Origin: CAVYGM01 sp963768025
GTDB taxonomy: Bacteria > Bacteroidota > Bacteroidia > Cytophagales > Spirosomataceae
Direction of reading: 5' to 3'
Assembly: GCA_963768025.1 (NCBI GenBank)
Contig: CAVYGM010000042.1
Span: forward strand, 1-64,000
Length of the DNA: 64,000 nt
The position numbers and the translations under genes were made by a program. Positions 36,347-45,096 of this stretch are shown here, piece after piece. Under the pieces are notes generated by a model. It was not told the DNA's origin. It was given only the letters and a program-made list of their open reading frames with translations, and searched no databases. How positions within the stretch are numbered: the stretch's first letter is position 1; each line of letters begins with the position of its first letter.

Positions 36347-38155
36347 TCACAGCTCCGGCGTATCCTCATAGAGCTGCGCCACGTCTTCAATATCCCCGGC
36401 GATCTCCGAATTTTCTTCGAGCGACTTCACCCAGGCTTCCACCAGAATCTGGCTCGTGGCGCTGCATGCCTGCAGGCCGTACGAGTACGGGCGCGAGCCG
36501 GTGGTGTGCGTGAAGGTAATGTCGTGAATGCAGTCGTTGGGCTGATCGTCCTTGCCAATGACCCGGTAGCTGGCATCAATTTCCAGTCCGCCCGTGTAGT
36601 AGTAATAGTTGCCTTTCTCTTTGCACACCCGGTCTTTTTTGTCTGTTTTTAGCAACGCTTTGGCCTTTTCGGCGTCAAGAAACGGGGCTCGGGCCCGCCG
36701 CACCACGCCTTTTTTGACCAGCGACTGAAACGGATAGTCTTCCAGTCCGACGGGCTTTTGTCCGCTGCAATTGATGAACATCTTGTAGTCGATCGGGTAG
36801 ATGGCTTCGCCGTCCTTCACCTCCACGGTCGTCACGCCTTTTTTATGTTCGTCGGCAATGGATACATAGCCCGACACGATTTCCAGCTTGCCGGCATCGT
36901 AAAGTGCCAGCATCAGCTGTCCCGAAGGTAGGGGCATGGCCGCAATGACATTCATCAGAAAAGGCATCACCTCCTTATGAAAAAGCAGATGGTCTTCGGC
37001 GGGCATCAGTTCGGCGTGGAAGTTCAGGGCGTACATCAGGTCGTCCATCACCTCTTTCCAGTGGATGGGTTTATCGTTCTCCACCGAGTTTTTAGCCTCC
37101 TTCATCTCGTATCGCATTCCTTCAAAAGCATTGTCGAACTCATGCTTGTCGGTCATTTCCTCTACGAAGTCAGTGAACGAAAAGGAGTCGTCTTTAAGTT
37201 TTTCTACCATCGTGGGCATTTTGTCTTTTTTGAAGGCTTTGATCAGCGCCGGGCGGCATACCTCGTCAAAGAAGGTTTCGATACGCAGGTACCCCTTCTT
37301 GTCCAGCATAGCAAAGAGTTGCTTACGGCTGACGTGGCGATAAATCTCGCGGATGGGCTCTTCCTGCTCGTACTGCAGGTGCGGCAACCAGCCGTGGGCA
37401 GCATGCATGGCGATGCTGAAATCCTCGGCTCCCTTGGCGGGTTGAAACGTCATCTTGCCGTCTTTGTCCGTCGTAAATTTCCCATGTCTTCTCGACAAAG
37501 AAGACACCACATCAAAGGCACTCAGCGAAGCGCCCAGGGTACCGATCTTGAAATTGTGATAGGTACCTTCTTTGGGCAAAATCTTCTGCACCGGCCAGGG
37601 TGAGGCATAGTTGCCTGATTCCACATCGTCCTCCTCGGTCCAGACGTGCCCCGTGGCTACCACCACTTTATTGAAGGCAAACTTATCCCCGTGAATTGTC
37701 TTAAGCGTAACCTCCCCCTCTTTGGTGCGGGGCGTAATATCCACTACTTCGGAGTTGGGGAACTCCTGTACCTTGATGCCCGCCTCCGACAGTTCGCTGA
37801 GGATGGCCCGGTACTGATCCTGTAGGTACTCGCCCAGAGCCAGGCGGCTGTACACTTCCGATTTGCTGATCTCTTTATCCGCCAGCCCTAAGGCTTTTAG
37901 GGTACTTTTGCTCTGATCTCGTAGCCATTCCACGAAGGGCATCATGAGCTCGGGTATTTCTTCCGAAGCAATGTTCGACAGGTTCCAAAGATCAGTGGTA
38001 TTGGGGTTATAGGGCATGCCCATTCCCAGGATATCCCCTTTCTCAAAAATGGCAATTTCGTCGATGTGGTTTTTCAGGACATCGGTGTTGTCCATCAGGT
38101 GTTTCAATAAATAAATAGCGGTAGCTCCGCTCCCCACAATGGCAATTTTTTTCAT
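36347..38155 (-). CDS. FAD/NAD(P)-binding protein
   Basis: Intact, 602 residues. The N-terminal Rossmann motif is KKIAIVGSGATAIYLLKHL (GxGxxA), with an acidic residue at the end of strand 2 in IAIFEKGD. Then come MGMPYN and NLSNIASEEIPELM, the pattern of the NAD_binding_9 (FAD-NAD(P)-binding) family, and VVVATGHVW, the second nucleotide-binding signature. A C-terminal block SRPYSYGLQACSATSQILVE closes the FAD site. No membrane helix or signal is seen. Family members are poorly characterised oxidoreductases. It stands as a single transcription unit ending in a terminator. Confidence 0.8.
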   Translation of the reverse strand: MKKIAIVGSGATAIYLLKHLMDNTDVLKNHIDEIAIFEKGDILGMGMPYNPNTTDLWNLSNIASEEIPELMMPFVEWLRDQSKSTLKALGLADKEISKSEVYSRLALGEYLQDQYRAILSELSEAGIKVQEFPNSEVVDITPRTKEGEVTLKTIHGDKFAFNKVVVATGHVWTEEDDVESGNYASPWPVQKILPKEGTYHNFKIGTLGASLSAFDVVSSLSRRHGKFTTDKDGKMTFQPAKGAEDFSIAMHAAHGWLPHLQYEQEEPIREIYRHVSRKQLFAMLDKKGYLRIETFFDEVCRPALIKAFKKDKMPTMVEKLKDDSFSFTDFVEEMTDKHEFDNAFEGMRYEMKEAKNSVENDKPIHWKEVMDDLMYALNFHAELMPAEDHLLFHKEVMPFLMNVIAAMPLPSGQLMLALYDAGKLEIVSGYVSIADEHKKGVTTVEVKDGEAIYPIDYKMFINCSGQKPVGLEDYPFQSLVKKGVVRRARAPFLDAEKAKALLKTDKKDRVCKEKGNYYYYTGGLEIDASYRVIGKDDQPNDCIHDITFTHTTGSRPYSYGLQACSATSQILVEAWVKSLEENSEIAGDIEDVAQLYEDTPEL

Positions 38156-38487
38156 ACTGGCATGACCTCTTGGATTGATGAAGTATATCTTGGTAAAACA
38201 ACAGGATACTACAAGGAAGTCCCACTCTTTATTTTTTCAGACTGCCGGTTTCAGATGGTAATTTAGGGTCGTACCAGGGTGAAACAACGGCTGCCAGCGC
38301 AGAACTTTTGTACCATTGCCTATTGTCCTTATCGGTCAATATTGCTAAAACAATTATGCCCCAAATTTTACAACTTGTTCCGAGAGCACTCCTGGTACCA
38401 AAACAGCAGATTAGCTTACTCAAAAAAAAGGGGGTGACCCGTTTCCAGGCCACCCCCGAGGAGGGTTCTTTATATTTATTTAGTCAA
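38156..38487. other. Intergenic region holding the katG terminator
   Basis: At 38430-38457 GGGGGTG and CACCCCC arms, joined by partly paired bases, are followed on the minus strand by eight T residues, a textbook terminator for katG. The rest (38156-38429) shows no gene; a 74-codon frame on the minus strand overlaps the terminator and has no family features. Confidence 0.65.
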
Positions 38488-40758
38488 TTAAGCCAGATCG
38501 AAACGGCCCAGGTTCATTACCTTGGTCCAGGCGGCTACGAAGTCACGGACGAACTTCTCCTGAGCGTCGTTGCATCCGTACACTTCGGCAATAGCCCGCA
38601 GCTCGGAGTTGGATCCGAAGATCAGGTCCACGCGCGTGCCAGTCCACTTGGGCTCACCCGTTTTGCGTTCGCTACCCACGAATACGTTCTGCGCATCCGA
38701 AGTAGCCCGCCAGGTAATACCCATGTCGAGCAGATTCACAAAATAGTCGGTAGTAAGCGCTTCGGGACGCTGGGTGAATATACCATGCTTCGAGTGGTCG
38801 AAGTTGGTATTCAGCGCGCGCATACCACCCACCAGCACCGTCATCTCGGGGATGGTGAGGGTCAGCAGCTGGGCTCTGTCAATCAGCATATCCTCAGCAG
38901 CAGAGCTGTGCTTTGCGTTCAGGTAGTTGCGGAAACCGTCGGCCGCAGGCTCCATGGCGTCGAAAGAAGCTACGTCGGTTTGCTCCTGCGAGGCGTCCGT
39001 ACGACCAGGCGTGAAGGGCACCGTCACCTCATGACCGGCATTGCGGGCAGCTTGCTCAACTCCGGCGCATCCAGCCAGTACAATCAGGTCGGCAATAGAC
39101 ACCTGCTTGCCGCCGGTTTGCGCGTCGTTGAATTCCTTACGCACCCCTTCCAGCTTTTCCAGCACGGAGGCTAGCTGCGCGGGGTTGTTGGCTTCCCAAT
39201 CCTTCTGGGGAGCCAGGCGAACGCGGGCGCCATTGGCACCGCCCCGCTTGTCGGATCCGCGGTAGCTGGAAGCCGACGCCCAGGCAGTAGAAACCAGTTG
39301 GGATACCGACAGACCGGAATCCAGAACTTTGCCTTTCAAACCAGCGACATCCTCGTCAGAGATCAACTCGTGGTTGACAGCGGGTACGGGATCTTGCCAG
39401 ATCAGTTCTTCGGTAGGTACCTCAGGACCCAGGTAACGCTCGATGGGACCCATGTCGCGGTGGGTCAGTTTGAACCATGCGCGGGCAAAAGCGTCAGCAA
39501 ACTCATCCGGATTCTCAAAGAAGTGACGTGAAACCTTCTCGTAGTCGGGGTCAAACCGCAGGGCGAGGTCGGTGGTCAACATCATGGGAGCGTGACGCTT
39601 CGCGGAATCATGGGCATCGGGCACCGTACCGGCACCGGCACCATCCTTGGGCTGCCACTGGTGGGCACCACCGGGGCTCTTGGTTAGTTCCCACTCATAG
39701 CCAAACAGGTTCTCGAAGTAATTGTTGCTCCACTCGGTAGGGGTGGTGGTCCAGGTTATTTCGATACCGCTGGTAATGGTATGGGCACCATGACCGGGCC
39801 CGTAGGTGTTTTTCCAGCCTGTGCTCATCTCTTCGAGGGTAGCGCCGGCGGGCTCCGAATGAACGTATTTGGTAGGATCGGCCGCGCCGTGGGTCTTACC
39901 AAAGGTATGTCCACCGGCAATCAGGGCCACCGTTTCGTAATCGTTCATAGCCATGCGGCCGAAAGTTTCTCGGATATCGTGCGCCGCGGCCACCGGATCG
40001 GGCTTACCGGCCGGTCCTTCGGGGTTTACGTAGATAAGACCCATGTGCGCGGCTCCGAGCGGATGCTCAAGCGTGCGCTTGTGCTCTTTGCTGCCGGCGT
40101 AGCGTACTTCGTCACCCAGCCACTCGGTTTCAGAACCCCAGTAGACGTCCTCCTCGGGTTCCCAAATATCCTCGCGTCCACCGCCAAAGCCAAACGTCTT
40201 CAGGCCCATGGATTCCAGCGCGCAGTTTCCCGTCAGGATCATGAGATCCGCCCACGAGAGCTTGCGGCCATATTTCTGCTTAACGGGCCACAGCAACAGC
40301 CGGGCCTTGTCGAGGTTGGCGTTGTCGGGCCAGCTGTTGAGGGGAGCGAAGCGCAGCGTGCCAGCTCCCGCACCTCCGCGGCCATCGCCCAGGCGGTAGG
40401 TACCCGCACTATGCCAGGCCATCCGAATAAAGAACGGTCCGTAGTGACCGAAGTCAGCGGGCCACCAATCCTGCGATTTGGTCATTACGTCAAAAATATC
40501 CTGCTTCACAGCCGCCAGATCAAGGGTCTTGAACTCTTCGGCGTAGTTGAACCCCTCGTCCATGGGATCAGACAGCGAAGAATGCTGACGAAGGATATTC
40601 AGTTTCAGTTGGTTGGGCCACCAGTCGCGGTTACGCGTGCCGCCACCGGCAGCTTTGTTGAGGGCACCACTGGTAAAGGGGCATTTGCCTACGGTATTGA
40701 CTTTACTTTCGTCATTGACCTCCCATACGTGGGTGTTTGGTCCGATGCTATTTGCCAT
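38488..40758 (-). CDS. katG: Catalase-peroxidase KatG
   Basis: Intact, 756 residues from MANSIGPNTHVWEV; an upstream ATG would add 22 odd residues. It removes hydrogen peroxide by catalase and peroxidase activity with one haem b. Distal-side residues are Arg112, Trp115 and His116 in IRMAWHSAGTYR. The Trp-Tyr-Met adduct is Trp115, Tyr243 (IYVNPEG) and Met269 (FGRMAMND). The proximal ligand is His284 (AGGHTFGKTHG). Spacing from Tyr to Met and Met to His matches the mycobacterial enzyme. The second, haem-less half follows to the end NLGRFDLA. A TAnnTTTG promoter element precedes it and a strong terminator follows. Confidence 0.95.
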   Translation of the reverse strand: MANSIGPNTHVWEVNDESKVNTVGKCPFTSGALNKAAGGGTRNRDWWPNQLKLNILRQHSSLSDPMDEGFNYAEEFKTLDLAAVKQDIFDVMTKSQDWWPADFGHYGPFFIRMAWHSAGTYRLGDGRGGAGAGTLRFAPLNSWPDNANLDKARLLLWPVKQKYGRKLSWADLMILTGNCALESMGLKTFGFGGGREDIWEPEEDVYWGSETEWLGDEVRYAGSKEHKRTLEHPLGAAHMGLIYVNPEGPAGKPDPVAAAHDIRETFGRMAMNDYETVALIAGGHTFGKTHGAADPTKYVHSEPAGATLEEMSTGWKNTYGPGHGAHTITSGIEITWTTTPTEWSNNYFENLFGYEWELTKSPGGAHQWQPKDGAGAGTVPDAHDSAKRHAPMMLTTDLALRFDPDYEKVSRHFFENPDEFADAFARAWFKLTHRDMGPIERYLGPEVPTEELIWQDPVPAVNHELISDEDVAGLKGKVLDSGLSVSQLVSTAWASASSYRGSDKRGGANGARVRLAPQKDWEANNPAQLASVLEKLEGVRKEFNDAQTGGKQVSIADLIVLAGCAGVEQAARNAGHEVTVPFTPGRTDASQEQTDVASFDAMEPAADGFRNYLNAKHSSAAEDMLIDRAQLLTLTIPEMTVLVGGMRALNTNFDHSKHGIFTQRPEALTTDYFVNLLDMGITWRATSDAQNVFVGSERKTGEPKWTGTRVDLIFGSNSELRAIAEVYGCNDAQEKFVRDFVAAWTKVMNLGRFDLA

Positions 40759-41114
40759 TAGTAGTATAGTTAGAATTAGTATTCGATGAGACAAATTTAA
40801 AACATTATGATCAATAGTTTTCATTTATATTTTTTATACAGTTATAGAAGATGTCTATAATTTTGCTTCCAATTGAGACACAAGCCACTAAACAGCCGGG
40901 TTGTAATGCGGACAAAATCGGTTAATTTGGAGAATCCTGAATAAGGATAGGTAGATAATAATTCATAGAAAAAAATACGGAAGTAGTTACACTCATTATC
41001 AGATTCTTATCCCTATCCTCGTGCACCCGAACTAAGGAGAGATTGTAGGATGGCATATCTTTTATAAGCTTTTTTAGGTAGCGTTCTGCGGAGGTCCGCC
41101 GAACCACCTAAGCA
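40759..41114. promoter_or_regulatory. Divergent intergenic region with a candidate katG promoter element
   Basis: AT-rich spacer between katG (minus) and the metallophosphoesterase gene (plus). On the minus strand TAAATTTG at 40799-40792, 34 bases before the katG ATG, fits the Bacteroidota -7 element TAnnTTTG. No good TTTG -33 element is spaced correctly upstream. No gene is seen in the remaining sequence. Confidence 0.4.
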
Positions 41115-41993
41115 ATGAGTAATATGAATAGCCCGTATAGATTCTGTATTCGCCCGGCATTGACGAAAACAGATTGGTTACAAAGAGCCAGAAAAACTGG
41201 TGTTTCCGTCTTCCTTTTTAGTTGGATCGCTCTTATGGTAAGTTGCGATGCCCTGGAATTCAGCCCCAATCAGCGTTACGACCGGGACTCCCCGGTGGAC
41301 CTCAACGCAAAAAACCTTCAAAAGCTGCTGGCCAACCCCACCGACGATACCGTTACTATTGCCTTCGTAGGAGATTCACAGCGATTTTACAACGAACTCG
41401 AACGCTTCGTCCCGAAGGCAAATTCACTTCCTGAACTAGATTTTGTGCTGCTCGCCGGTGACATTTCGGACTTTGGCCTGTTACAGGAGCAAGAATGGAT
41501 TGTGAGGCGGCTCGCAAAATTACGAAAGCCCTACTTTGGCGTCATCGGCAACCACGATCTGGTGGCCAATGGGGAAGAAGTATTCGAACGAATGTTCGGC
41601 CCCCTCAACGATTCCTTCGTGTACGGGGGCATTAAGTTTGTTTCCCACAATACCAACGGCCTGGAGTACAAACGCCGCCGGGTACCCGACTTGGATTGGA
41701 TGCAAAAAGAATTGACTGTTTCCGACAGCACGCAGTATATCATTACGGTATCGCACGTTCCGCCATTCAGCGCCCCGGAGTTTGCTCCCGAGTTGGTGGT
41801 TCCCTATACCTCTCTGCTCAGCAAAACCCCGAAACTTCTTCTGTCGCTACATGGGCACATTCATGAGCATAAGGATTTTTATCCTTTTGAGGACAACGTA
41901 CGGTATATGACCAGCTTTGCCTTTCACCAAAGTTCTTTTGTTCTTTTAAAGATCACGAAGGGACGCGTATTCAAAACCATCATACCCTACTGA
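41115..41993 (+). CDS. Calcineurin-like metallophosphoesterase, lipoprotein
   Basis: Intact, 292 residues. A late signal (VSVFLFSWIALMVSC) ends in the lipobox MVSC, so the protein is probably lipid-anchored in the periplasm or outer membrane. Metal-site motifs are in order: FVGDSQRF, LLAGDISDFG, VIGNHD, TVSHVPPF and LSLHGHIHEH. These are the five blocks of the binuclear calcineurin-like phosphoesterase fold, which cleaves phosphomono- or diesters. The first block has Asp-Ser instead of Asp-x-His, so one metal ligand may be altered. A second gene follows after 3 bases and is surely co-transcribed. Confidence 0.85.
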   Translation: MSNMNSPYRFCIRPALTKTDWLQRARKTGVSVFLFSWIALMVSCDALEFSPNQRYDRDSPVDLNAKNLQKLLANPTDDTVTIAFVGDSQRFYNELERFVPKANSLPELDFVLLAGDISDFGLLQEQEWIVRRLAKLRKPYFGVIGNHDLVANGEEVFERMFGPLNDSFVYGGIKFVSHNTNGLEYKRRRVPDLDWMQKELTVSDSTQYIITVSHVPPFSAPEFAPELVVPYTSLLSKTPKLLLSLHGHIHEHKDFYPFEDNVRYMTSFAFHQSSFVLLKITKGRVFKTIIPY

Positions 41994-41996
41994 TTT

Positions 41997-42584
41997 ATGA
42001 AAAACGGGTACAAACTACTCTTCGGATTGAGTATGATAGGCGGCATGGCCGGAGAGGTAAAGGCCCAAGGCCTGCGCGTGCTCCTTCCCGATTACGTCAA
42101 CATCCAGCACGCAGGTAGCGTAGGCTGGCTTAGTGTGGGGATTGACTACGACATTTTCAAAGGAAAAGGAAGGCTGGGAGCACGCTATGGCACAGTACCC
42201 AAAAACCTGGGCGGCCCCCTTCGCCTGGCATCCACGTCTATTTTCTACGAGCCTCTGGTTGTCAAACTTTCGCCTCGGCTTACTATCAATCCGGTGGATG
42301 TGGGATTGAAAATGAGCTACCATTTTGGAGACCGATTTTATACCGAGCTGCCCAGTCGCTATCCGGAGGGATATTACTGGTGGAAATCCGCCCTGCGGTT
42401 TCACCTCGCCACCCAAACATCCCTGACCTGGAACCTATACGAGAAATCCAAAATAAAGTCCGTAACGGGCTATGTAGAGCTCAATACCAATGAATTATAC
42501 CTTGTAAGCTATCTTCAAAACGTCAGATCCCTCCGACCTTCGGAAATCATCAAGGCAGGCTTAGGGGTCCGATTGAAGTTTTAA
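41997..42584 (+). CDS. Outer-membrane beta-barrel-like protein of unknown function
   Basis: Intact, 195 residues, starting 3 bases after the metallophosphoesterase stop. A leader MKNGYKLLFGLSMIGGMAGE ends near VKAQG. The rest is a series of amphipathic strands (GSVGWLSVGIDYDIFKGKGR, LGARYGTVPKN, TSIFYEPLVVKLSP, NPVDVGLKMSYHFGD) with an aromatic-basic end VRLKF, as in small outer-membrane barrels. No closer family is recognised. The tight spacing suggests it localises or partners the phosphoesterase. Confidence 0.6.
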   Translation: MKNGYKLLFGLSMIGGMAGEVKAQGLRVLLPDYVNIQHAGSVGWLSVGIDYDIFKGKGRLGARYGTVPKNLGGPLRLASTSIFYEPLVVKLSPRLTINPVDVGLKMSYHFGDRFYTELPSRYPEGYYWWKSALRFHLATQTSLTWNLYEKSKIKSVTGYVELNTNELYLVSYLQNVRSLRPSEIIKAGLGVRLKF

Positions 42585-42648
42585 AGGGAGAATAGGGAGG
42601 TCTCGTACTTTTCTGAATTAAAAAGAGCGGAACCAAACGTATTTTCTC

Positions 42649-44115
42649 ATGCCTCACCCAAATATTCAGAAGCAATTTGCATCCCCATATTCCCACTTGA
42701 TGCTTCTTCTGCTGGCGTTGGTCAGCCTATCTATGTTCGGAGCATTCTCTGGCATTCGCCCGGAGGAAACCACCCCTCCCCCCCAGCCTCTCAACGTCCT
42801 GTTCATCGCCGTAGACGACCTTCGACCGCAACTAGGTTGCTACGGCAATACGCAGGTAAAATCGCCCAACATTGATCAACTCGCCGCCAGCGGGCTGCTG
42901 TTTGAGCGGGCCTACTGCCAGCAGGCCGTTTGCTCGCCCTCGCGCACCAGCCTGCTCACGGGCCTGCGTCCGGATTCCACCAAAGTATACGACCTCACTA
43001 CCCACTTTCGTACGACCGTTCCCGATGTGGTAACGCTACCGCAGCATTTCAAAAACAATGGCTACCAGACGGCCTGGTGGGGCAAGTTGTTTCATGCCGC
43101 TCTGGTAGATCCCGTATCCTGGACCCAGCAGGGACATCAGATGGAGCCCGCCTCCAACTGGCGGGCCTACGTCACACCCGAAGCAAAAGCCATAGCCGAT
43201 CAGAATAAAGGAGCCGGCCCGGCCTTCGAGATAGCCGATGTGCCCGACAATGCCTATCCCGACGGCCAAATCGCCGAAAAGGCCATCGAAACCATGCGAC
43301 AACTGAAAGGCAAGCCGTTTTTCCTGGCCGTAGGTTTCTATAAGCCCCATCTACCTTTCAATGCCCCTAAGAAATACTGGGACTTGTACAATCCGGCAGA
43401 TTTTTCATTGCCGGCCCAAACTGCCCCTCCCAAAAACGCTCCCGCCCTGGCCTCCACGGGCTGGGGAGAACTGCGAAACTACGCCGGCATGCCCGCTCAG
43501 GGCCCCATGCCCAACGACCAGACCCGACAGCTGATCCACGGCTACCACGCCTGCATCAGCTACACGGATGCGCAGATTGGGAAGGTATTGAATGAACTGA
43601 AACGACTGGGACTGGACAAGAATACCATAGTAGTACTATGGGGCGACCACGGCTGGAAGCTCGGTGAATACGGCCAATGGGCCAAGCATACCAACTTTGA
43701 GTTGGATACCCACGCCCCGCTGGTCGCGCGTGTACCTGGTATGAAGGCCAGAGGCAAAAAGACGGATGCCCTGGTGGAGTTTGTGGATATTTATCCTTTT
43801 TTGTGCGATGCCGCTGGTCTCCCCAAACCGGCTCACCTGCAAGGTACCAGCTTCATGCCCCTGCTCAGCAAACCGACCCTGCCCTGGAAGGAAACGGCAT
43901 TTAGCCAGTATCCCCGCGGCGGCGGCGTGATGGGCTACTCCATGCGCACGGATCGCTACCGGTATACCCAATGGCTCAAACCCGACGGGAGCGTAGTAGC
44001 CACCGAACTCTACGATTTGCAGATAGATCCGCAGGCCACGGTCAATGTAGCGGAGGATGCAGCCTATGCCCCTACCCTGCCAAAACTGAATGCGCTACTT
44101 GCCGACAGAAAGTAA
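42649..44115 (+). CDS. Sulfatase (iduronate-2-sulfatase-like)
   Basis: Intact, 488 residues with an N-terminal export signal (LMLLLLALVSLSMFGAFSG). Metal ligands are in FIAVDDLRP. The formylglycine Cys95 is in AVCSPSRTSLLTGL, which needs a maturation enzyme elsewhere in the genome. GDHGWKLGEYGQWAKHTNFE carries the second metal Asp-His pair and the catalytic Lys/His. The layout matches family S1 enzymes close to iduronate-2-sulfatases, which strip sulfate from polysaccharides or glycosaminoglycans. Its neighbours do not form an obvious polysaccharide locus. The gene converges on araD across a hairpin terminator. Confidence 0.85.
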   Translation: MPHPNIQKQFASPYSHLMLLLLALVSLSMFGAFSGIRPEETTPPPQPLNVLFIAVDDLRPQLGCYGNTQVKSPNIDQLAASGLLFERAYCQQAVCSPSRTSLLTGLRPDSTKVYDLTTHFRTTVPDVVTLPQHFKNNGYQTAWWGKLFHAALVDPVSWTQQGHQMEPASNWRAYVTPEAKAIADQNKGAGPAFEIADVPDNAYPDGQIAEKAIETMRQLKGKPFFLAVGFYKPHLPFNAPKKYWDLYNPADFSLPAQTAPPKNAPALASTGWGELRNYAGMPAQGPMPNDQTRQLIHGYHACISYTDAQIGKVLNELKRLGLDKNTIVVLWGDHGWKLGEYGQWAKHTNFELDTHAPLVARVPGMKARGKKTDALVEFVDIYPFLCDAAGLPKPAHLQGTSFMPLLSKPTLPWKETAFSQYPRGGGVMGYSMRTDRYRYTQWLKPDGSVVATELYDLQIDPQATVNVAEDAAYAPTLPKLNALLADRK

Positions 44116-44146
44116 CCTAGGTTTGATGACGCAGCCTCAGAAACCG

Positions 44147-44175
44147 GGAGGAAACCCGAAGGATAGGGTTCCTCC
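44147..44175. terminator. Hairpin between convergent sulfatase and araD genes
   Basis: Arms GGAGGAAACCC (44147-44157) and GGGTTCCTCC (44166-44175) pair with one bulged A around an 8-base loop, followed by TTTC. It lies between the two stops and probably ends the sulfatase transcript. Confidence 0.5.
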
Positions 44176-44216
44176 TTTCAGAACAAAGGCATAGCCTATG
44201 CGCGCTTATCTTTCCG

Positions 44217-44915
44217 CTAGCATCCCTGCCCGTAGTAGGCATCTTTGCCGTGTTTGCGCTCGTAGTGTTTGAGGCGCAGGCTATCCTTCATCCGGGGCGT
44301 GAGAGCGTTGATCTGCAAGGTAAGGTACGCCATGCGGGCCAGTTCTTCCAGCACCGCTGAGTTGTATACCGCCTTGTCGGCATTTTTGCCCCAGGTGAAT
44401 GGTCCGTGGTTTTGCAGCAGCACCATTTCCGTTTCCGTGTAGCGCAACCCCTTATCGGCAAAGGCATTGATGATCTGATTTCCGGTTTCGTGCTCGTAGT
44501 CACCCTGAATCATGTCGTCGGTGAGTACCGGCGCGCAAGGGATGTCCTGGTGGGTGTGGTCGGCGTGGGTGGTACCCAGTATGGGAATGTCCTGCCCGGC
44601 CTGCGCCCAGGCCACGGCGTGGGTACTGTGCGTGTGGGCAATGCCCCCGATGGTTTGCCATACTTTGTACAGAAAGGCGTGGGTTTTGGTATCGGACGAG
44701 GGCCGCAGGGTACCCTCCACCACTTTGGCCTCATAATCACATATGACGATGTCGGAGGGTTGGAGTTTGTCGTAGGGAACGCCGCTGGGTTTGATGGCAA
44801 ATACCGCCCGATCCCGATCTACCGCGCTGACGTTGCCGAACGTAAACAGCACCAATCCCAGCCTGGGCAGCTGCATGTTGGCTTCGTAGCATTCTTCTTG
44901 TAAGGTCTTGTACAT
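44217..44915 (-). CDS. araD: L-ribulose-5-phosphate 4-epimerase AraD
   Basis: Intact, 232 residues. Class II aldolase/epimerase fold: GLVLFTFGNVSAVDRDR, then IKPSGVPYDKL (phosphate site), TLRPSSDTKTHAFLYK, the zinc ligands HTHSTHAVAWAQAGQDIP, THADHTH, and LLQNHGPFTWGKNADKAV. It converts L-ribulose 5-phosphate to D-xylulose 5-phosphate, the last step of arabinose use before the pentose phosphate pathway. It is the last gene of the leftward araR-araB-araA-araD set. Confidence 0.92.
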   Translation of the reverse strand: MYKTLQEECYEANMQLPRLGLVLFTFGNVSAVDRDRAVFAIKPSGVPYDKLQPSDIVICDYEAKVVEGTLRPSSDTKTHAFLYKVWQTIGGIAHTHSTHAVAWAQAGQDIPILGTTHADHTHQDIPCAPVLTDDMIQGDYEHETGNQIINAFADKGLRYTETEMVLLQNHGPFTWGKNADKAVYNSAVLEELARMAYLTLQINALTPRMKDSLRLKHYERKHGKDAYYGQGC

Positions 44916-45096
44916 CGTTTTTGGTTAATTGGTAGAATGGTTATTGGTGGACTGGTTTATTGGTCAATTTGTTATTGGAGATAATGTAATGATTATCAAT
45001 AATTTGTTTTACATAATTCTTGTTCAACACTAGCGACAGCGACTACTATGAACAACGAGCCAAAAACGAAAAACAAATAACCAATAAACCATTCAA
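44916..45096. repeat. araA-araD spacer with facing CCAATAA-type tracts
   Basis: Several TTATTGG/AATTGG words lie at 44932-44980, and the complementary words ACCAATAAACCA lie at 45068-45085. The two ends of the spacer could thus pair imperfectly into a long stem. The same word family occurs in the leader of nuoH (around 60395). No promoter was convincing. Confidence 0.4.

Noticed and set aside
38229..38453. 74-codon minus-strand open frame between katG and the FAD/NAD(P)-binding gene
   Set aside because: It overlaps the katG terminator hairpin and has no homologous look or start signal.
39781..40761. 326-codon plus-strand open frame
   Set aside because: It is antisense to katG; high GC at third codon positions keeps the reverse frame open.
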